This document shows, piece by piece, positions 24,098 to 33,446 of a stretch of 64,000 nucleotides of DNA. Made by a program: the position numbers and the translations under genes. The notes beneath the pieces are model-generated. The model saw only the letters and a list, made by a program, of their open reading frames with translations. It was not told the origin of the DNA and searched no databases. This DNA is from Rhodopseudomonas sp. BAL398 (GTDB lineage: Bacteria; Pseudomonadota; Alphaproteobacteria; Rhizobiales; Xanthobacteraceae). The DNA is taken from positions 2,480,001 through 2,544,000 of the forward strand of contig NZ_CP133111.1 in assembly GCF_033001325.1 (NCBI RefSeq), in the 5' to 3' direction. Position 1 is the first letter of the stretch. Every line of letters starts with the position of its first letter.

Positions 24098-24850
24098 TCA
24101 GGCGATTTCCGCCGCTGCCCCGCGCGCGAGGCTTCGGTCCCGCGCCTCGGTCGCACATTTTTCAACATGGACCTCGCGGTTGATCACCTGCAGGTTCGGC
24201 AGTCCCCAATAGCCGAGCAGCTCCGGCCACGGCGCGTCGCGGTGCTGGCGCCAGACCTGGAATAGCGGGACGCGGTGGTCGACTTCGGCGGTCCGCCACA
24301 GCCGTCCACTGCTCTGCCGACAGCGCCGGCTCTGCAGGCGTCGCAGCAGCTTGGCCTCGCCGCTCGGCGCGTTCCAGAATTGCCAGGCGACCACGCAGGC
24401 GCTGTGCCAGTTCGCATTCTTGTTGATGTCGCGATCCCACAGATCGACATGCCAGCCGAAGCGATAGACACCCTGGCCGCAGACGCAGCAAAAGCCCGGG
24501 CCCTTGGCGTGGGCCGCTTCGCGATAGGGCGCCGGCGGCGAGCGGAATGTGGCCGGCAGGCCCTCGGCGCGATCGTCGGCGAGCCGCCAGCGCCAGCCCT
24601 CGGGGGCGCCGCTGCGCCCAGCCAGCGCGCGGGCCAGCCGGTCGGCGCGCAGCGGATGGTCGCGCCAATAGCCGTCGACCGCCAGCCTGGGCGTCGGCGG
24701 AATGAAGCGGCAGGCCAGCGCCCGCGCCAGCACGGCGGCGGGAAACGCCGGCGGCAGCGACTTCTCCAGCCGCGCCAGCGCCAACTGATTGGCCCTCGCT
24801 CTGTCTTCCTGCCATTTCGACAATCGGCAATCTCCCAGCCCGCGCGGCAC
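24098..24850 (-). CDS. Conserved protein with HNH-nuclease-like zinc motif
   Basis: 250 residues. The N-terminal 110 residues are Ala/Arg-rich and helical. The C-terminal half carries FCCVCGQGV (Cys121-Cys124), WHSACVVAW, the HNH-like EVDHRVPLF (Asp191-His192), then NLQVINREVHVEKC (Asn219, His228, Cys232). This resembles an HNH fold with a structural zinc. The start is GTG 24850; a TTG at 24823 behind GGGAG would give the more natural start SKWQEDRARANQ. A perfect CtrA-type box lies 16 bases upstream of the GTG. It is not obviously mobile: composition matches the neighbours and no partner is present. Confidence 0.65.
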   Translation of the reverse strand: MPRGLGDCRLSKWQEDRARANQLALARLEKSLPPAFPAAVLARALACRFIPPTPRLAVDGYWRDHPLRADRLARALAGRSGAPEGWRWRLADDRAEGLPATFRSPPAPYREAAHAKGPGFCCVCGQGVYRFGWHVDLWDRDINKNANWHSACVVAWQFWNAPSGEAKLLRRLQSRRCRQSSGRLWRTAEVDHRVPLFQVWRQHRDAPWPELLGYWGLPNLQVINREVHVEKCATEARDRSLARGAAAEIA

Positions 24851-24865
24851 GGTGTCATCGGGCCG

Positions 24866-24880
24866 TTAAGCCTTCGTTAA
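24866..24880 (-). promoter_or_regulatory. CtrA-type box upstream of the HNH-like gene
   Basis: TTAA-GCCTTCG-TTAA, an exact match to the TTAA-N7-TTAA recognition site of the cell-cycle regulator CtrA. It sits between the HNH-like gene (start 24850) and the ltrA-like stop codon. Confidence 0.55.
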
Positions 24881-24897
24881 GGCAAGTGACGCTGACG

Positions 24898-26085
24898 CTA
24901 CAGCTCCGGCGCGCGCGCGGCGGCGCCGAGCGAGAGCGCTTCCCAGGCGCCGACCGCCAGCAGGATCGCGGTGGCGAGGCTCGACAGGCCGAGCGGCGAC
25001 AGCCAATGCGCCAGCGGCGCCAGCGCCAGCAGCGCCACGATGCCGGCCAGATGCGACAACGCCCAGCGGGCGCGCACGCTGTGCTTGAATGCCAGCATGC
25101 CGAGCAGGAACAGCAGCGGCCCGCCGATCATGCTCAGCGTCGCCTTGATGTCGGCGTGGCCGGAGGGATGCGCCAGCAGCAATTCGTCGCCGACCGCGCT
25201 GACCACGATGCCGGCCACGATCGGCAGATGCAGATAGGTATAGGCGTTGCGCGCCAGCCGGCCGGGATCGGCGGAATGCGAGATCTTGTCCGATCCCAGA
25301 TGCACCCCGATGTGGAAATAGATCCACCACATCGCGATCGCGCCGCCAAGCGCCACCGCGAAGGCGGCCAGCGTGATCGGTGTCCAGTCGATCTCCGCAA
25401 AAGTGGCGCCGGTGACCACCACCGATTCGCCCAGCGCAATGATGATGAACAGCGCGCAGCGTTCGGCCATATGGCCGCCCTCGACGCTCCAGTCGGTGGT
25501 CGCCGAGGCGCCGACCGCCGGCACCCAGAACCGCGCCACCGGCCCGCAATATTCGATCAGCAGCGCCAATAGCCACAGCGCCAGCCGCGCCTCGCTTTGC
25601 GCCAGGCCGCCGGCGATCCAGAACACACCGCTGACGCTGAGCCAGATCAGGATCCGGACGAAGCCGAGTTTCAGTTTCGGCTCGCTGCGCGGCACCGCCA
25701 GGGCGAAAAACGCGGTGCGGCCGACCTGCATCGCGGCAAACGCCCCGGCGAAGGCCAGACCCCGGCTGTCGAACGCCTTGGGGATCGAGGTCGACAGCAA
25801 CAGGCCGGCGATCATCAGGGCGAACAGCATCAGCCGCACCGCGGTGCGTTCCGGATCGAGCCAATTGGTGATCCAGGAGGTGAAGACCCAGACCCACCAC
25901 ACCGCGAGCATCAGGATCGCGGCCTGCAACACGCCAAGCGGCGTGAAATGCGCCAGCAGGAAATGCGAGATCTGGGTGATGGCAAAGACGAACACCAGGT
26001 CGAAGAACAATTCGACATAGGTGACGCGATTATGCTGCTGCGGCTTGCGTTGCCGCAGCAGGCTTGGGCCGGGCGGCGCCGTCAC
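24898..26085 (-). CDS. LtrA family multi-pass membrane protein
   Basis: 395 residues with about ten transmembrane helices. The family start YVELFFDLVFVFAITQ is present, as is the central HMAERCALFIIIALGES, the defining LtrA block. LtrA was named from a low-temperature-sensitive Listeria mutant; its biochemical role is unknown. The start GTG 26085 lies 17 bases after the bolA stop, so the two are likely one transcript. Confidence 0.88.
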   Translation of the reverse strand: MTAPPGPSLLRQRKPQQHNRVTYVELFFDLVFVFAITQISHFLLAHFTPLGVLQAAILMLAVWWVWVFTSWITNWLDPERTAVRLMLFALMIAGLLLSTSIPKAFDSRGLAFAGAFAAMQVGRTAFFALAVPRSEPKLKLGFVRILIWLSVSGVFWIAGGLAQSEARLALWLLALLIEYCGPVARFWVPAVGASATTDWSVEGGHMAERCALFIIIALGESVVVTGATFAEIDWTPITLAAFAVALGGAIAMWWIYFHIGVHLGSDKISHSADPGRLARNAYTYLHLPIVAGIVVSAVGDELLLAHPSGHADIKATLSMIGGPLLFLLGMLAFKHSVRARWALSHLAGIVALLALAPLAHWLSPLGLSSLATAILLAVGAWEALSLGAAARAPEL

Positions 26086-26102
26086 GGCGTTGTCGTCATC
26101 GC

Positions 26103-26339
26103 TCAGGATTCAGGCACCCCGGTCTGCAGCGCCAGCGCGTGCAGCACGCCGCCCATCTGGCCCTTCAGCGACTGATAGACGATCTGGTGCTGCTGCACCC
26201 GGGACTTGCCGCGGAACGATTCGGAGATCACGGTCGCGGCATAATGGTCGCCGTCGCCGGCCAGATCGCGGATCGTGACCTGCGCGTCGGGAATCGCGGT
26301 CTTGATCATCGCCTCGATATCGTGGGCATCCATCGGCAT
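26103..26339 (-). CDS. bolA: BolA family protein
   Basis: 78 residues. The BolA core is complete, with DGDHYAATVISESFRGKSRV and QHQIVYQSLKGQMGGVLHAL; the histidine in HQIVY is the usual cluster ligand with CGFS glutaredoxins. BolA-Grx complexes pass [2Fe-2S] clusters or regulate iron metabolism. The start ATG 26339 is behind GGGAG with seven-base spacing; a second ATG lies two codons in. grxD is 5.6 kb downstream on the same strand. Confidence 0.93.
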   Translation of the reverse strand: MPMDAHDIEAMIKTAIPDAQVTIRDLAGDGDHYAATVISESFRGKSRVQQHQIVYQSLKGQMGGVLHALALQTGVPES

Positions 26340-26512
26340 TCAATTTCTCCCAAACCGCTTGTGTCGGACCCGGCGGACCCTCGGCGATCGCTGCTCAATC
26401 CGGCGCGGCCCCGCGCGGCGCCGTTATCCCGATACTATATTGCGGCGCGGGTCTTTCAAAGCCCGCAGAAAGCGCACATCTGCACGGCAATGCACCCACG
26501 AGAGGACCGCCC

Positions 26513-26878
26513 ATGAAAAATCCCGGCCCCGACCATCCGATCGCCATCGTGCCGCATCCGAATCGCCTCCGCATCTCGGTCGGCGGCGTGGTGCTCGCCG
26601 ACACCACCCGCGCCCTGACCCTGCGGGAGGCGAGCTATCCGCCGGTGCACTATATCCCCCGCGACGACGCCAATATGGCGGTGCTGGCGCGCAGCGCCCG
26701 CGTCACCCATTGCCCCTATAAGGGCGATGCCAGCTATTACAGCATCGATGCCGGCGGCACCGCCATCGCCGACGCGATCTGGAGCTATGAGCAGCCGTTC
26801 CCGGCGATGGCCGAGATCGAAGGCTATCTGGCGTTCTATCCCGACAAGGTTGAAATCGAGGACGTGCCGGCCGATTGA
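26513..26878 (+). CDS. DUF427 domain protein
   Basis: 121 residues, one full DUF427 domain: RISVGGVVLADTTRALTLRE, then PVHYIPRDDA and HCPYKGDASYYSI, ending IWSYEQPFPAMAEIEGYLAFY. The Cys/His/Tyr-rich middle is the conserved part. The function of the family is not known. A GAGAGGACCGCCC ribosome region precedes the ATG. It is divergent from bolA. Confidence 0.9.
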   Translation: MKNPGPDHPIAIVPHPNRLRISVGGVVLADTTRALTLREASYPPVHYIPRDDANMAVLARSARVTHCPYKGDASYYSIDAGGTAIADAIWSYEQPFPAMAEIEGYLAFYPDKVEIEDVPAD

Positions 26879-26986
26879 CCGTCGAGGTCGCCGAGCGCAT
26901 GGCAAGATTGAGCTTGCCAAGATTGACCTTGCGGAGTCCGGCGTGCGACTGCAGCATCTCCTGACGACGCCACCGCGGAGGGGCGG

Positions 26987-28177
26987 ATGATCACCACCAT
27001 TGCACCACCTGCGGCAGCCGCGCTCGCCCCGGCGGCGGTCCTGTCCGCCAAGCGCAATGCGGCGCTCGACCGCACCCGGACGTTTCTCACCGTGCTGGTG
27101 CTGATCCACCACGCGGTGATCCCCTATACGTATTTCGGCCATACCGACCCGAAATCCTGGCTCGGCTTCGACTGCGTCGTGCTCGCCACCGACAGTTTCT
27201 TCATGGCGATGTTCTTCATGCTGTCGGGGCTGTTCCTGTGGCCGAGCCTCGACCATCGGCCGGTGCCCGGCGCGTTTGCGCGCGACCGGCTGGTGCGGCT
27301 GATGCTGCCCTTCGCGATCGCCGCCGTCACCATCATCCCGATCGCCTATTACGCGCTGGCGCTGCGGCAGGCGCCGCAGATGGGCTTTGGCGCGTTCTGG
27401 TGGCACATGATCACGGTGGGGCCGTGGCCGAGCGGTCCGCTGTGGTTTCTGTGGGTGCTGTTCCTCTTCAACATCATCGGCGGCCTGCTGTACCGGATCT
27501 CGCCGGGCGTGATCGCGCCGATGCGGCTGCTGGCGCAACACGGCTTCACCCATGCCGGCCGGTTCCTGCTGATCGTGTTCGCCATCACCGCGCTGGTCTA
27601 TGTGCCGATGCGGCTGTATTTCGGCCCCAGCTATTGGTTCGAATACGGGCCATTCTCGGTTCAGGCCAGCCGGGTGATGTTCTACGTGCTGTATTTCTTC
27701 ATCGGCGTCGGCATCGGCGCCGGCGGGATCGACGGCGGCGTGCTGTGCGTCGATGGACAATTGGCCAAGGGCTGGTGGCGCTGGGCGTTGCTGTCGCTGC
27801 TGCCCTATGGGGCGATGTGGACGCTGATCTACATCAAGCGCGAAATCCTCGGCAATCCCGACATGCTGCCGCAATGGTATGAGCTGTGCTACGGCTTCGC
27901 CTTCGCGGGTTTCAGCGCCGCCTTCATCTTCGCCATCCTGGCGTTCTTCCTGCGCTTCCGGCGCGGCGGCTGGAGCGTGCTGGATCCGTTGCAGGCCGAC
28001 GCCTATGGCATCTTCCTGGTGCACTACGCCTTTGCGCTGTGGATGCAATACTGGCTGTTCGACTACGACCTGCCGGCCATCGCCAAGGCCCTGATCGCCT
28101 TCGCGGGCGCGCTGGTGCTGAGCTGGGCGACGACGGCGGCGCTGCGGAGGATTCCGGGCGCGCACCGGGTGCTGTAG
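26987..28177 (+). CDS. Acyltransferase-3 family membrane protein
   Basis: 396 residues with about ten to eleven transmembrane helices. The family start ALDRTRTFLTVLVLIHHAVI contains the Arg and the catalytic-type His (IHH), and FFMLSGLF and RDRLVRLMLPF follow as in OpgC/OafB-like enzymes. These O-acylate surface glycans, osmoregulated glucans or small molecules; the acceptor cannot be deduced. ATG 26987 follows GGAGGGGCGG. No glycan genes are adjacent. Confidence 0.85.
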   Translation: MITTIAPPAAAALAPAAVLSAKRNAALDRTRTFLTVLVLIHHAVIPYTYFGHTDPKSWLGFDCVVLATDSFFMAMFFMLSGLFLWPSLDHRPVPGAFARDRLVRLMLPFAIAAVTIIPIAYYALALRQAPQMGFGAFWWHMITVGPWPSGPLWFLWVLFLFNIIGGLLYRISPGVIAPMRLLAQHGFTHAGRFLLIVFAITALVYVPMRLYFGPSYWFEYGPFSVQASRVMFYVLYFFIGVGIGAGGIDGGVLCVDGQLAKGWWRWALLSLLPYGAMWTLIYIKREILGNPDMLPQWYELCYGFAFAGFSAAFIFAILAFFLRFRRGGWSVLDPLQADAYGIFLVHYAFALWMQYWLFDYDLPAIAKALIAFAGALVLSWATTAALRRIPGAHRVL

Positions 28178-28215
28178 ACTTGTTAGTTCGCTCCGCGCCG
28201 CGATACATTTCTGCT

Positions 28216-28333
28216 GTCATTCCGGGGCGCGAGCCCATTGGGCGAGCGAACCCGGAATCTTGCGGCACGGCCGAGCGCTTCAGCGAGATTCCGGGTTCGC
28301 TCACCGCTGGCGCGGTTCGCGCCCCGGAGTGAC
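28216..28333. repeat. Dispersed palindromic repeat, family A
   Basis: A full copy: GTCATTCCGGGGCGCGAGCC...GCGAACCCGGAATCT and AGATTCCGGGTTCGCTCACC...GCGCCCCGGAGTGAC, between convergent genes. Confidence 0.85.
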
Positions 28334-28386
28334 AGCCGCGTTGTCGTGAGACGCTGCACAGGGACAGCGCCCCAACGAAGCCGCTG

Positions 28387-30597
28387 TTACGCCTTGCCCG
28401 CCATGTAGTCCGGCAGCCAATGCGCGAAGGCGTGGGTCAGGGCCTTGATGTCGACGGCGCGTTCGCCCGCGATGGCGAGCGCCGGGCCGCCGGTGAGCCC
28501 GAGCTGCGTACACGGCACCTCGACGGTCTTCAGCTTGGTCAGCACGGCAAGCAGATCGTCTTGCCGCACGGTGACCAGATAGCGCCCCTGATCCTCGCCG
28601 AACCACCAGGCCTGCGGCACCGTCGCCGCCGGGGCGGCGTCGAGCGCCGCGCCAATGCCGCCCGCGATCGCCATCTCGGCCAGCGCCACCAACAGGCCGC
28701 CGTCGGACAGGTCATGCACGGCGGTCGCGGTGCCGGAATGGATCATGCCGCGCACCACGTCGCCGTGGCGCTTCTCGCAGGCCAGATCGACCGGCGGCGG
28801 GGCGCCCTCCTCGCGGCCGCAGATATCGCGCAGATACACCGACTGGCCGAGCCAGCCCTGGGTCTCGCCGATCAGCAGGATCGCCTCGCCCTCGGCCTTG
28901 AAGGCCAAAGTCGCCGATTGGGTGAAATCGTCGAGCACGCCGACGCCGCCGATCGAGGGCGTCGGCAGGATGCCGCGTCCATTGGTCTCGTTGTAGAGCG
29001 AGACATTGCCGGACACGACCGGGAAGTCGAGCGTGCGGCAGGCCTCGGCGATGCCTTTGAGACAGCCGACGAACTGGCCCATGATCTCGGGCCGTTCCGG
29101 ATTGCCGAAATTCAGATTGTCGGTGATCGCCATCGGCTTGCCGCCGACCGCGGTGATGTTGCGCCAGGCTTCGGCCACCGCCTGCTTGCCGCCCTCGTAA
29201 GGATCGGCCTCGCAATAGCGCGGCGTGACGTCGACGGTCAGCGCCAGGCCCTTGGGGCCGTCCTTGATCCGCAGCACCGCGGCGTCGCCGCCGGGGCGCT
29301 GCACGGTGTTGCCGCCGATGACATGGTCATATTGCTCCCAGACCCAGCGCTTGGAGCACAGCTCGGGCGTCGCCAGCAGCTTCTCCAGCGCATCGATGGT
29401 GCCGATCGGCGCGGCGATATCGCGGGCGTGCAGCACCGACAGCTTCGGCGTCTCGACATGCGGCCGGTCATAGAGCGGCGCCTCGTCGCCGAGCTCCTTG
29501 ATCGGCAGGTCGACCTTCACCTCGCCGCCATGCCGAACCACGAAGCGCTTCGACGCCGTGGTGTGGCCGACGATGGCGAAATCCAGCCCCCATTTCCTGA
29601 AGATCGCCTCGGCCTGCTTTTCCTTTTCGGGCTTCAGCACCATGAGCATGCGCTCCTGGCTTTCCGACAGCATCATCTCATAGGCGCTCATGCCGGGCTC
29701 GCGGGTCGGCACCGCGTCGAGATCGAGATCGACGCCGAGATTGCCCTTGGCGCCCATCTCGACCGCCGAACTGGTGAGGCCGGCCGCGCCCATGTCCTGG
29801 ATCGCGATCACGCAATCGGCCGCCATGATTTCCAGGCAGGCTTCCAGCAGCAGCTTTTCGGCGAAGGGATCGCCGACCTGCACGGTCGGGCGCTTCTCGT
29901 CGGAATCGTCGCCGAATTCCGCCGAGGCCATCGAGGCGCCGTGAATGCCGTCGCGCCCGGTCTTGGAGCCCAGATAGACGATCGGCATGCCGACGCCGGA
30001 CGCCGCGGCCAGGAAGATCTTGTCGGCGTCGGCGAGGCCGACCGCCATCGCGTTGACCAGGATATTGCCGTCATAGCGGGTGTGGAACCGGGTCTGGCCG
30101 CCGACCGTGGGCACGCCGAAGGAATTGCCATAGCCGCCGACCCCGGCGACCACGCCCGACACCAGATGCCGGGTCTTGGGATGCTCAGGCGCGCCGAACG
30201 ACAGCGCATTGAGGCAGGCGATCGGCCGCGCCCCCATGGTGAAGACGTCGCGCAAAATGCCGCCGACTCCGGTGGTCGCGCCCTGATAGGGCTCGATATA
30301 GCTGGGATGGTTGTGGCTCTCCATCTTGAACACGATGGCCTGATTGTCGCCGATATCGATCACGCCGGCGTTCTCGCCCGGCCCCTGCAGCACCCATGGC
30401 GCCTTGGTGGGCAGCCCGCGCAGATGCAGCCGGGAGGATTTATACGAGCAATGCTCGTTCCACATCGCCGAAAAGATGCCCAATTCGGTAAAGCTCGGCT
30501 CGCGGCCGATCAATTTCAGAATGCGCTGATATTCGTCCGGCTTCAGGCCATGGCTGGCAACCAGTTCCGGGGTGATTTTCGGCTCAATCGAGGGCAT
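28387..30597 (-). CDS. purL: Phosphoribosylformylglycinamidine synthase subunit PurL
   Basis: A 736-residue ATP-dependent synthetase subunit that converts FGAR and glutamine-derived ammonia to FGAM. It is the small-type PurL that works with PurQ and PurS, both encoded 3-6 kb upstream. Diagnostic blocks are [14 protein letters not shown] near the start, [20 protein letters not shown] (substrate/ATP site), [29 protein letters not shown] and the second-half [11 protein letters not shown]. Length and start ([18 protein letters not shown]) are standard for the group. Confidence 0.97.
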   Translation of the reverse strand: MPSIEPKITPELVASHGLKPDEYQRILKLIGREPSFTELGIFSAMWNEHCSYKSSRLHLRGLPTKAPWVLQGPGENAGVIDIGDNQAIVFKMESHNHPSYIEPYQGATTGVGGILRDVFTMGARPIACLNALSFGAPEHPKTRHLVSGVVAGVGGYGNSFGVPTVGGQTRFHTRYDGNILVNAMAVGLADADKIFLAAASGVGMPIVYLGSKTGRDGIHGASMASAEFGDDSDEKRPTVQVGDPFAEKLLLEACLEIMAADCVIAIQDMGAAGLTSSAVEMGAKGNLGVDLDLDAVPTREPGMSAYEMMLSESQERMLMVLKPEKEKQAEAIFRKWGLDFAIVGHTTASKRFVVRHGGEVKVDLPIKELGDEAPLYDRPHVETPKLSVLHARDIAAPIGTIDALEKLLATPELCSKRWVWEQYDHVIGGNTVQRPGGDAAVLRIKDGPKGLALTVDVTPRYCEADPYEGGKQAVAEAWRNITAVGGKPMAITDNLNFGNPERPEIMGQFVGCLKGIAEACRTLDFPVVSGNVSLYNETNGRGILPTPSIGGVGVLDDFTQSATLAFKAEGEAILLIGETQGWLGQSVYLRDICGREEGAPPPVDLACEKRHGDVVRGMIHSGTATAVHDLSDGGLLVALAEMAIAGGIGAALDAAPAATVPQAWWFGEDQGRYLVTVRQDDLLAVLTKLKTVEVPCTQLGLTGGPALAIAGERAVDIKALTHAFAHWLPDYMAGKA

Positions 30598-30750
30598 ATC
30601 GGCGCAATCCTGGGTGCGCCGGAGGGCCCGGCGGGTGCCCGTTGTTTAGAAAGATCGGGCAAGCGGGGAAAGCCCTTTTTGCGGGTTTCTGGGGGCGATG
30701 CGCCGGGCGCGATGCGGCGCGCAGCGCTGCGCCGGATCGCAAATCCATCC

Positions 30751-30922
30751 CGTGTCCCGGGCGCGATGCGGCATTCTTCATGCCGCGTCGCAGAACCGGG
30801 ACCCCGGTTCAGGCGCCAACAACAGCGGGGCCCCGGTCCTGACGCCAACAATACAGCGGGGCCCCGGATCTGCAGCGCACCACGCCGCAAGGGCGGCGCG
30901 TTGCGCTGCGTCCGGGGCACGC
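30751..30922. repeat. Intergenic repeat, family B, with internal tandem
   Basis: The unit CAGCGGGGCCCCGG appears twice (near 30822 and 30855), each preceded by CGCCAACAA. The outer blocks match other B copies. No gene is visible in 30598-30948. Confidence 0.7.
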
Positions 30923-30948
30923 AAGACAGTGAACCAGAACGTGTCGGT

Positions 30949-32313
30949 CTAGGCAGCCACCGCCGGCAATCCGGCCAGCGCCATCGCCAGATCCGACTCG
31001 TTGTAGTCCTGATCGACCAGCTTGCCCTCGAAGTAATTGATATAGGCCTGCATGTCGAAATGGCCGTGACCCGACAGGTTGAACACGATGGTCTGCCCCT
31101 TGCCCTCTTCCTTGCAGCGCAGGGCCTCGTCGATGGCGCAGCGCACCGCGTGGGTGGCTTCCGGCGCCGGCACGATGCCCTCGTTGCGGGCGAACATCAC
31201 GCCGGCCTCGAAGCACTTGACCTGCTGATAGGCGCGCGCCTCGATCAGGCCGAGTTCATGGGCGTGCGACACCATCGCCCCCATGCCGTGATAGCGCAGC
31301 CCGCCGGCGTGGAAGCCCGGCGGCATGAAGGTCGAGCCCAGCGTGTGCATCTTCACCAGCGGCGTCAGATGCGCGGTGTCGCCGAAATCATAGGCGTATT
31401 TGCCGCGGGTCAGCGACGGGCACGCCGCCGGCTCTACCGCGATGATGCGCCGCGTGCGGCCGCCGCGCAGCTGCAGCCCCAGATAGGGGAATGCCAGACC
31501 GGCGAAATTCGAGCCGCCGCCGGCGCAGGCGATGACGATGTCGGGATCGTCGCCCGCCATCTCGAACTGCTTGATGCATTCCTCGCCGATGATGGTCTGG
31601 TGCAGCATCACGTGATTGAGCACCGAGCCGAGCGCGTATTTGATCTCCGGATTCTTCGCCGCGACCTCGACCGCTTCGGAAATCGCGATGCCGAGCGAGC
31701 CGGGACTGTCGGGATGCTCGGCCAGAATGGCGCGGCCGGATTCGGTTTCGGTCGATGGCGAGGCGATGCAGCGCGCCCCATAGGTCTCCATCAGCGCGCG
31801 GCGATACGGCTTCTGGTCGAACGACACCCGGACCTGAAACACCAGCACGTCGAGCCCGAACAAGGAGCCGGCGAAAGCCAGCGACGAGCCCCACTGCCCG
31901 GCGCCGGTCTCGGTCGACAGCTTCTTGATGCCGGCCTGCTGGTTGTACCAGGCCTGCGGCACCGCCGTATTCGGCTTGTGCGAGCCGGCCGGCGAGACGC
32001 CTTCATATTTGTAGTAGATCTTGGCCGGGGTATCGAGCGCCTGTTCGAGCCGGCGGGCGCGCACCAGCGGCGACGGCCGCCACATCCGGAATACGTCGCG
32101 CACCGGCTTGGGGATGTCGATATAGCGCTCGGTGGCGACCTCCTGGCGGATCAGCTCCATCGGAAACAGCGGCTCGAGATCAGCCGGGGTGATCGGCTGA
32201 TGGGTGCCGGGATGCAGCACCGCGGGCATCGGCTTGGGAAAATCCGCGTTCAGATTGTACCAGGATTTCGGAATGTGCTGTTCGTCGAGAACGTATTTGA
32301 TCTGGTCGCTCAC
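30949..32313 (-). CDS. TrpB2-type tryptophan synthase beta-like PLP enzyme
   Basis: 454 residues, longer than TrpB1 and typical of TrpB2. The PLP lysine is in GSHKPNTAV (Lys113), the glutamate/gate region is in TETGAGQWGSSLAFAG, and the PLP phosphate loop is ACAGGGSNFAG. The N-terminal extension KPVRDVFRMWRPSPLVRARR is characteristic. TrpB2 enzymes make tryptophan from indole or serve as salvage or phosphoserine-using enzymes. No trpA is adjacent. The start GTG 32313 is well placed after GGAGACC. It lies between purL and purQ, an arrangement unrelated to purine synthesis. Confidence 0.9.
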   Translation of the reverse strand: MSDQIKYVLDEQHIPKSWYNLNADFPKPMPAVLHPGTHQPITPADLEPLFPMELIRQEVATERYIDIPKPVRDVFRMWRPSPLVRARRLEQALDTPAKIYYKYEGVSPAGSHKPNTAVPQAWYNQQAGIKKLSTETGAGQWGSSLAFAGSLFGLDVLVFQVRVSFDQKPYRRALMETYGARCIASPSTETESGRAILAEHPDSPGSLGIAISEAVEVAAKNPEIKYALGSVLNHVMLHQTIIGEECIKQFEMAGDDPDIVIACAGGGSNFAGLAFPYLGLQLRGGRTRRIIAVEPAACPSLTRGKYAYDFGDTAHLTPLVKMHTLGSTFMPPGFHAGGLRYHGMGAMVSHAHELGLIEARAYQQVKCFEAGVMFARNEGIVPAPEATHAVRCAIDEALRCKEEGKGQTIVFNLSGHGHFDMQAYINYFEGKLVDQDYNESDLAMALAGLPAVAA

Positions 32314-32480
32314 TCTTGGTCTCCCTCATTGGCGCCGACCGGGGAAGCCTATACAGCCGCCGCAAAGCTGGGAATTGCGCAGCATCAATCGGGCCGCCGG
32401 CCCCGGCCGCGCCAGATGGCATTGCATTGCAGCGATCGATCGGTTTTATGCACGGAGCATTCGACGAAAGGATCAGACGC

Positions 32481-32969
32481 GTGACCAAGCAAGCCGACAT
32501 CGCCCGCGCCCATCGCCCCGATCTGATGATCGCGACCGAGGGCGAATTCGCCGGCTGGCGAACCTGGAGCCGCGACACCTTCGAATCCAATAACGGCCCG
32601 TTCTGGCATCGGGTCGAGGCCGACGGCAGCGTGCGCTGCGCTTTCCGGGTCGAGAAGAAGCATCTCAACGGCATGCGCAACGTCCATGGCGGCTGCTTCA
32701 TGACCTTCGCGGATTACTGCCTGTTTGCCTTCGCGGCGCATGAATTGCAGGCGCCCGCGGTGACGGTGGCGTTCGGCTGCGAATTCCTCGACGCCGCCCA
32801 GGAGGGCGAGCTGATCGAAGCCACCGGCGAAATCACCCGCGCCGGCGGCTCGCTGATCTTCATCCGCGGCATGCTGAAAAGCGCCGAGCGGCCGCTATTC
32901 ACCTTCTCCGGGACGATCAAGCGGGTGAAGAAGAAGCTGCCGCCGAGCGAGGTCGGGGATAGTCACTGA
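32481..32969 (+). CDS. Hotdog-fold acyl-CoA thioesterase (PaaI/4HBT-like)
   Basis: 162 residues. The hotdog core shows KKHLNGMRNVHGGCFMTFAD (the HGG motif at the catalytic helix) and TVAFGCEFLDAAQEGELIEA. The family hydrolyses acyl- or aryl-CoA. The GTG at 32481 has AAAGGA eight bases upstream, which decides it over an ATG at 32448 that lacks a ribosome site. It is divergent from the TrpB2 gene. Confidence 0.8.
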   Translation: MTKQADIARAHRPDLMIATEGEFAGWRTWSRDTFESNNGPFWHRVEADGSVRCAFRVEKKHLNGMRNVHGGCFMTFADYCLFAFAAHELQAPAVTVAFGCEFLDAAQEGELIEATGEITRAGGSLIFIRGMLKSAERPLFTFSGTIKRVKKKLPPSEVGDSH

Positions 32970-32996
32970 GCGCCGACGGCGCCGCTGGGGGCAATG

Positions 32997-33200
32997 CTAA
33001 CGAAGGAATAGCCTGAACAGAATTCCAAAGCAGAGCGCCCAGGTAATTCCGTTCATCCACTTCAGCAGATTGAGGTCGCTCTCGATCTTGTTGAAGCGCC
33101 CCTCATAGGCGGCCATCGCTTCGGCCGCCTTGCGCGCCTTGTCCTCCGGCGCGCCGGACGCAAGAAAAGCGTCATAGACCTCGGAAATCATCGTCGCCAT
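32997..33200 (-). CDS. Small coiled-coil protein with C-terminal membrane anchor
   Basis: 67 residues: EVYDAFLASGAPEDKARKAA, a heptad-like helix (EGRFNKIESDLNLLKW), then one transmembrane helix (GITWALCFGILFRLF). The ribosome site GAGGAGGC is excellent. The pattern recalls the DUF1640/CCDC90 group in miniature, an impression I cannot verify. It lies between purQ and the TrpB2 gene. Function unknown. Confidence 0.7.
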   Translation of the reverse strand: MATMISEVYDAFLASGAPEDKARKAAEAMAAYEGRFNKIESDLNLLKWMNGITWALCFGILFRLFLR

Positions 33201-33280
33201 GGATGCCTCCTCGGGCCAAGATAGTGGCCTGCCCCGATCGCGTCCAGAGGGCCGCGGCATGACAGGCCTAGCCCAAAACT

Positions 33281-33414
33281 GTCATTCCGGGGCGTGAGCA
33301 GCGATAGCTGCGAGCGAACCCGGAATCTTGCCGCAGGCGATAGCCGACCGTCAGCAGGTACGCTGCGCGAGATTCCGGGTTCGCTCGGCCTGCGGCCTCG
33401 CGCCCCGGAATGAC
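33281..33414. repeat. Dispersed palindromic repeat, family A
   Basis: GTCATTCCGGGGCGTGAGCA...GCGAACCCGGAATCT and AGATTCCGGGTTCGCTCGG...GCGCCCCGGAATGAC. It separates purQ from the small membrane protein gene. Confidence 0.85.
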
Positions 33415-33446
33415 AGTGAACGTGGACGGCGAAAATAGTAGCCGCG

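Noticed and set aside
28420-32484. A very long plus-strand open frame (about 1350 codons) opposite purL and the TrpB2 gene.
   Set aside because: It is antisense to two certain genes and its translation is Arg/His/Gln/Asp-rich low-quality sequence, as expected from a high-GC shadow frame.
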